Below, one piece after another: positions 59,849 through 64,000 of a stretch of DNA of 64,000 bases; position 1 is the stretch's first letter, and each line of letters starts with the position of its first letter. The notes under the pieces are model-generated. The model searched no databases and was not told where the DNA came from. It saw nothing but the letters and a program-made list of their open reading frames with translations. Origin of the DNA: [Actinomadura] parvosata subsp. kistnae. Its GTDB lineage: Bacteria; Actinomycetota; Actinomycetes; Streptosporangiales; Streptosporangiaceae. Where the stretch lies: positions 2,963,001-3,027,000 of the forward strand of contig NZ_OOHJ01000018.1 in the NCBI RefSeq assembly GCF_900323885.1, given 5' to 3'. The translations under genes and the position numbers were made by a program.

Positions 59849-62308
59849 ATGGAGAAGGATCTGGATCCGCAGGAGACCGCCGAATGGCTTGAGTCGCTGG
59901 AGGCGGTGCGCCGCGCGGCCGGCCCCGAACGGGCCGACTACCTGCTGAGAAGGCTCGCCACGAGCAGCCGGCCCGTCAACACGGTGCCGACCTCCGAGGA
60001 GCCGCCCTACCCGGGCGACCTGGCACTGGAGGAGCGTATCTCGGCTTACGACCGCTGGAACGCGGCCGTCATGATCACCCGGGGCAGCAAGCACGGCCTG
60101 GGCGGCCACCTGGCCACCTACGCCTCGGCCGCCTGGCTGTACGAGGTCGGCTTCAACCACTTCTTCGACGGCGAGCACGACCAGATCTACTTCCAGGGCC
60201 ACGCCTCGCCCGGCATCTACGCCCGCGCGTTCCTGGAGGGCCGGCTGAGCGAGGAGCAGCTCGACCTGTTCAGGTGCGAGCCGGAGGGCGGGCTGCCGTC
60301 GTACCCGCATCCGCGCTCGATGCCGGACTTCTGGCAGTTCCCCACGGTGTCCATGGGGCTGGGGCCGCTGAACGCGATCTACCAGGCGCGGTTCAACCGC
60401 TACCTGCACCATCGCGGCATCAAGGACACCTCGCGCAGCCACGTGTGGGCCTTCCTCGGTGACGGCGAGATGGACGAGCCCGAGTCCACCGCCGCCCTCA
60501 CGCTGGCCGCGCGCGAGGGGCTCGACAACCTCACGTTCGTGATCAACTGCAACCTGCAGCGGCTCGACGGGCCGGTGCGCGGCAACACGAGCGTGGTCCA
60601 GGAGCTGGAGGGCGTGTTCAGGGGCGCGGGCTGGCACGTCGTCAAGGCGCTGTGGGGTCACGAGTGGGACGGGCTGCTCGACTCCGACGAGCTGGTGGCC
60701 CGGCTGGGGGAGGTGCCCGACGGGCAGTTCCAGACGTTCGCGGCCTCGTCCGGCGACTACATCAGGCAGCACCTGTTCCACGGGCTGGACGTCCCCTACT
60801 CCGACGAGGACCTGCGGCGCATCGTCGGCGGTTCGCGGGCGGGCCACGAGCCGCGCAAGGTGTACGCCGCCTACCGCAGGGCGCTCGACAACCGGGGCGC
60901 GCCCACCGTCGTCCTCGTGCAGACCGTCAAGGGCTGGATGCTCGGCTCCGGCATCGAGGCCCGCAACGCCAACCACCAGATGAAGAAGCTCACCCAGGAC
61001 GAGTTCCGCGTCCTGCGCGACCGGCTGCGGCTGCCGGTGCCGGACGAGGCGCTCGAAGGCGAGCTGCCGCCGTACGCGCACCCCGGCCCCGACTCCCCCG
61101 AGGCCCGGTACGCGGCCGAGCGGCGCCGCGCCCTCGGCGGCGCCGTCCCGCGCCGCACGGTCGTGCCCCGGCCGCTGCCCGAGCCGGGCGAGCGGGCCTT
61201 CCGCGCGCTGGAGAAGGGCTCGACGCAGCCGGTCGCCACCACCATGGCCCTGGTCCGTCTCGTCAAGGACCTGATGAAGGAGCCGGAGACCGGCCGCCGG
61301 TGGGTGCCGATCGTGCCCGACGAGGCCAGGACGTTCGGCATGGAGTCGCTGTTCCCCACCGCCAAGATCTACTCGCCGCTGGGGCAGCGCTACGAGTCGG
61401 TCGACAGGGAGCTGCTGCTGGCCTACAAGGAGGCCACCGACGGGCAACTGCTGATCGAGGGCATCACCGAGGCGGGGTCGATGGCGTCGTTCGCCGCCGC
61501 CGCGTCCAGCTACGCCACCCACGGCGAGCCCATGATCCCGTTCTACATCTTCTACGCGATGTTCGGCTTCCAGCGCACCGGCGACCAGATGTGGGCGCTG
61601 GCCGACCAGCTCGGGCGCGGCTTCCTCGTCGGCGCCACCGCCGGCCGCACCACGATGACCGGCGAGGGGCTCCAGCACGCCGACGGCCACTCCCAGCTCC
61701 TCGCCTCCGCGAACCCGGCGTGCGTCGCCTACGACCCCGCCTTCGCGTACGAGGTGGGCACGATCGTCCGCGACGGCCTCAGGCGCATGTACGGCCCGTC
61801 CCCCGAGGACGTGTTCTACTACCTGACCGTCTACAACGAGCCGATGCCCCAGCCCGCCATGCCGGAGGGCGTGGAGGAGGGCATCCTGCGCGGCATCTAC
61901 CGCTACGCGGAGGGCGGCGGGCAGGCCCACCTGCTGGCCAGCGGCACCGCCATCCACTGGGCGCTGGCCGCGCAGAAGCTGCTCCAGGAGGACTACGGCC
62001 TCGGCGTCGACGTCTGGTCGGTCACGTCGTGGAGCGAGCTGCGCCGCGACGCCATGACCTCCTCAGGCGTGCCGTACCTGCGGCAGGCCCTGGCCGGGGC
62101 GCAGGGCCCGGTGATCGCGGTCAGCGACTGGATGCGGGCGGTCCCCGACCAGATCCGGCCGTGGATCGACCAGCCGTGGACGTCGCTCGGCACCGACGGG
62201 TTCGGCCTGTCGGGCACGCGCGAGTCGGTACGCAGGCACTTCGGGGTCGATCCGCGCTCGATCGCCGACGCCGTGTTCAAGGCCGTGGAGGAGCAGTCCC
62301 GGCACTGA
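59849..62308 (+). CDS. aceE: Pyruvate dehydrogenase E1 component, homodimeric type
   Basis: 819 residues from ATG 59849. It decarboxylates pyruvate with ThDP and acetylates the lipoyl E2. Landmarks: GHASPGIYARAFLEGRL, SMGLGPLNAIYQARFNRYL, the ThDP motif FLGDGEMDEPES... NLTFVINCNLQRLDGPVRGN, and in the second half IEGITEAGSMASF, GFQRTGDQMWALADQ and TGEGLQHADGHS. It is slightly shorter than E. coli AceE (about 887). No E2 or E3 gene is adjacent, so it must use subunits encoded elsewhere. Its 3' end overlaps the DinB gene by 32 bp. Confidence 0.93.
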   Translation: MEKDLDPQETAEWLESLEAVRRAAGPERADYLLRRLATSSRPVNTVPTSEEPPYPGDLALEERISAYDRWNAAVMITRGSKHGLGGHLATYASAAWLYEVGFNHFFDGEHDQIYFQGHASPGIYARAFLEGRLSEEQLDLFRCEPEGGLPSYPHPRSMPDFWQFPTVSMGLGPLNAIYQARFNRYLHHRGIKDTSRSHVWAFLGDGEMDEPESTAALTLAAREGLDNLTFVINCNLQRLDGPVRGNTSVVQELEGVFRGAGWHVVKALWGHEWDGLLDSDELVARLGEVPDGQFQTFAASSGDYIRQHLFHGLDVPYSDEDLRRIVGGSRAGHEPRKVYAAYRRALDNRGAPTVVLVQTVKGWMLGSGIEARNANHQMKKLTQDEFRVLRDRLRLPVPDEALEGELPPYAHPGPDSPEARYAAERRRALGGAVPRRTVVPRPLPEPGERAFRALEKGSTQPVATTMALVRLVKDLMKEPETGRRWVPIVPDEARTFGMESLFPTAKIYSPLGQRYESVDRELLLAYKEATDGQLLIEGITEAGSMASFAAAASSYATHGEPMIPFYIFYAMFGFQRTGDQMWALADQLGRGFLVGATAGRTTMTGEGLQHADGHSQLLASANPACVAYDPAFAYEVGTIVRDGLRRMYGPSPEDVFYYLTVYNEPMPQPAMPEGVEEGILRGIYRYAEGGGQAHLLASGTAIHWALAAQKLLQEDYGLGVDVWSVTSWSELRRDAMTSSGVPYLRQALAGAQGPVIAVSDWMRAVPDQIRPWIDQPWTSLGTDGFGLSGTRESVRRHFGVDPRSIADAVFKAVEEQSRH

Positions 62309-62855
62309 CCGTGTGCAGGTAGAGGTCGCGCAAGAGGCACACCTCGGACAGGTGGTGGATCAGCTCCCGGTTGATGTGCAGCACGAGCGCCGACATCGGG
62401 TACTCGGCGTACGGGCCTTCCGCCTCCCCGCAGGGGCGGGAGAGCCCGTCCTCGCCGAGCGACTCGACCCCGGCCAGCCAGGTGGCGTACTCGGCGTCGA
62501 GCTGGGCCAGCGCCTCGTCCGCCGTGGCGGCGTACTCGAAGGAGTGGTAGTCGGCGGGCTTGCCGCCGAAGTGGGAGGCGTTGCGGGCGGCGAGCACGCC
62601 GACGATCACGTGCGCGAGCCGCCACGAGATGGTGGTGAACGGCGCCGGGTCGGGCGGCGGGATCTCGAAGTCGATCGTCATCGCGCCCGATCCGCCCTGC
62701 ACGGGCGCGGTGCCGGTGCCGCGCGGGCGCACGTTCCAGCTTCCGGGGGCCGGCTCCCAGAAGTACTCGTCGTCGGTCAGGCCCGCCAGGCGGGGGCGGA
62801 GCTGGTTCGTCCAGTGCCAGTCGATCTGCTCGCGGAGCAGCGCGTTCCAGGTCAT
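62277..62855 (-). CDS. DinB-family protein
   Basis: 192 residues. Four-helix DinB fold with metal-type His positions: LLREQIDWHWTNQLRPRL, the His in SWRLAHVIVGVL and the pair in LHINRELIHHLSEVCLLRDLY. It is like thiol-dependent S-transferases/DinB superfamily proteins. Starts 62 bp from the divergent WYL regulator, which probably controls it. Confidence 0.85.
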   Translation of the reverse strand: MTWNALLREQIDWHWTNQLRPRLAGLTDDEYFWEPAPGSWNVRPRGTGTAPVQGGSGAMTIDFEIPPPDPAPFTTISWRLAHVIVGVLAARNASHFGGKPADYHSFEYAATADEALAQLDAEYATWLAGVESLGEDGLSRPCGEAEGPYAEYPMSALVLHINRELIHHLSEVCLLRDLYLHTVSAGTAPPRP

Positions 62856-62917
62856 GGGGCTCAGCCTGCCGCCAATACCGGACAGGAACGGTCCGTGTTC
62901 TGTGCGAGCATGAGCCC

Positions 62918-63919
62918 ATGACCGCCGAGGGGACGACCGAGCGGGTGCTGCGCCTGCTCTCGCTGCTGCAGAGCCGGCTGTCCTGGACCGCCACCGAGCT
63001 GGCCGCCGAGCTCGGCGTCACCGACCGTTCCGTACGCCGCGACGTGGAGCGGCTGCGCGCCCTCGGCTACCCCGTCCACGCGACGGCCGGCGTCGGAGGC
63101 GGCTACCAGCTCGGCGCCGGCACCCGGCTGCCGCCGCTGCTCCTCGACGACGACGAGGCCATCGCGACCGCCGTCTCCCTGCGGCTCGCCTCCGGCGGCA
63201 CCGTCGCCGGGGCGGGCGAGGCGGCGCTGCGGGCGCTGACGAAGCTCGACCAGGTGATGCCGCCCCGGCTGCGCGCCGAGGTGCGCGCGGTGCACGGCGC
63301 CACCGACACCCTGCTCGGCCCCGGCGTCGAGATCGACGCCGAGCTGCTGGTGACGCTCGCACGGGCCTGCCGCGACGCCGTCCGGGTGCGGTTCCGGTAC
63401 GCCGGGCACGGCGGCGAGGAGCACGAGCGCACGGTCGAGCCGGTACGGATGGTCGCCACCAGCCGCCGCTGGTACCTCATGGCGTACGACGTGGACCGCG
63501 ACGACTGGCGCACCTTCCGCCTCGACCGGATGCGCGAGGCCACCGCCACGACCTGGCGCTTCCAGCCCCGCGAGCACCCCGACCCGGTCACGTACGTGCA
63601 GCGCGGCGTGACCGAGGCGCCCTACCCGTATCTGTCGCGGATCCGGCTGCGCGCCCGGCCCGAGCAGGTGCGCGAGGTGGTGCCGCCCCAGGTGGGGCGG
63701 GTCGAGGACGATCGCGACGGCTGGTGCGTGCTGATCTCCGGCGGCCCCAGCCTCGACTGGATCGCCATGCACGTGGCGCTGCTGGGGTTCGAGGCGGAGG
63801 TCCTGGATCCGCCGGAGCTGCGCGAGACGGCCGCCCGCCTCGCCCGCCGCCTCACGGCCCTGTCGGGGCCGGCTGACGGTTCGGGAGCGCGCGACGACGA
63901 CCCGTCCAGGGCGGGCTGA
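62918..63919 (+). CDS. HTH/WYL-domain transcriptional regulator
   Basis: 333 residues. An N-terminal DeoR-like HTH (TATELAAELGVTDRSVRRDVERLRALGYPV) is followed by GGGYQLGAG, and the WYL domain has RFRYAGHGG, RTVEPVRMVATSRRWYLMAYD and DWRTFRLDRMREA (R and WYL residues that bind ligands). It is a single-ligand regulator, divergent from the DinB gene; the shared 62-bp gap probably carries the operator. The last 20 residues are disordered. Confidence 0.9.
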   Translation: MTAEGTTERVLRLLSLLQSRLSWTATELAAELGVTDRSVRRDVERLRALGYPVHATAGVGGGYQLGAGTRLPPLLLDDDEAIATAVSLRLASGGTVAGAGEAALRALTKLDQVMPPRLRAEVRAVHGATDTLLGPGVEIDAELLVTLARACRDAVRVRFRYAGHGGEEHERTVEPVRMVATSRRWYLMAYDVDRDDWRTFRLDRMREATATTWRFQPREHPDPVTYVQRGVTEAPYPYLSRIRLRARPEQVREVVPPQVGRVEDDRDGWCVLISGGPSLDWIAMHVALLGFEAEVLDPPELRETAARLARRLTALSGPADGSGARDDDPSRAG

Positions 63920-63923
63920 CGGC

Positions 63924-64000
63924 TCAGGAGCAGGTGACGGTCAGCATGTGGCGGGCGCCGCGCTGGAACTCGTACGGCACCTCGCGCACCTCGCACCCCA
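63924..64000 (-). CDS. 3' end of an unidentified gene
   Basis: The stop TGA lies at 63924-63926. The visible C-terminus reads CEVREVPYEFQRGARHMLTV and ends TCS. Too little is present to name it; Cys near both ends of the fragment could form a disulfide in an exported protein (guess). Confidence 0.45.
   Translation of the reverse strand, partial: GCEVREVPYEFQRGARHMLTVTCS

Overview
The window is chromosomal DNA from a high-GC actinomycete. Codon use is strongly GC3-biased, GTG and TTG starts are common, and the gene content includes fba-DUF3151-purA synteny, class I lysyl-tRNA synthetase, a SARP-type regulator, a nitrate-sensor-like conservon kinase, an NYN-domain protein and SigE-family sigma factors. 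Together these suggest a filamentous actinobacterium, probably Streptosporangiales (Nonomuraea-like). That family-level placement is inference. I see no rRNA, tRNA, CRISPR array or prophage.

Layout. 0-3 kb: an EamA transporter cut by the window edge, a rhodanese-like protein, a structured convergent intergenic region and a winged-helix regulator. 3-6.5 kb: a MurA-family enzyme and a purD-purC operon. 6.5-9 kb: a CorA Mg2+ channel behind a structured leader that encodes a Pro-rich 26-codon peptide; an IS5-family element sits exactly at the corA stop codon. 9-16 kb: housekeeping block (GDPD, GNAT, purA with a possible attenuator, DUF3151, fba, DedA, pyrE). 16-27 kb: signalling block, with a one-polypeptide sigma/anti-sigma/TM/exodomain fusion, an NYN protein, a poly-HAMP hybrid histidine kinase with its response regulator, and a GAF/SpoIIE phosphatase. 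27-35 kb: an S9-family protein that has lost its catalytic Ser and His, an rRNA methyltransferase, a short Rho, a small zinc ribbon, an MBL hydrolase and a NIT-domain kinase. 35-41 kb: panE-like reductase, glycosyltransferase, P-loop kinase, lysS, subtilase. 41-45.4 kb: a sugar operon (xylA, TIM-barrel isomerase, Gfo/Idh oxidoreductase) divergent from a ROK regulator broken by a one-base frameshift. 45.4-51 kb: GNAT, secreted GH92 mannosidase, YciI-like protein, a hypothetical protein and an MBL hydrolase. 51-59 kb: a giant SARP/AAA regulator and a sigma/anti-sigma pair, all riddled with in-frame minisatellites. 59-64 kb: a GntR regulator divergent from an orphan pyruvate dehydrogenase E1, a DinB protein and a WYL regulator.

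The most unusual feature is the 49.9-59 kb zone. At least six unrelated tandem repeats lie there, and every coding one has a unit that is a multiple of 3. A 41-copy, 18-bp array starts from the native helix motif of the SARP BTAD domain and runs in perfect register. The second most interesting is the corA leader: a Pro/Asp-rich upstream ORF and mutually exclusive RNA stems look like a magnesium attenuation device. Two one-base frameshifts (ROK regulator, anti-sigma-like gene), both in G-rich runs, could be real lesions or sequencing errors.
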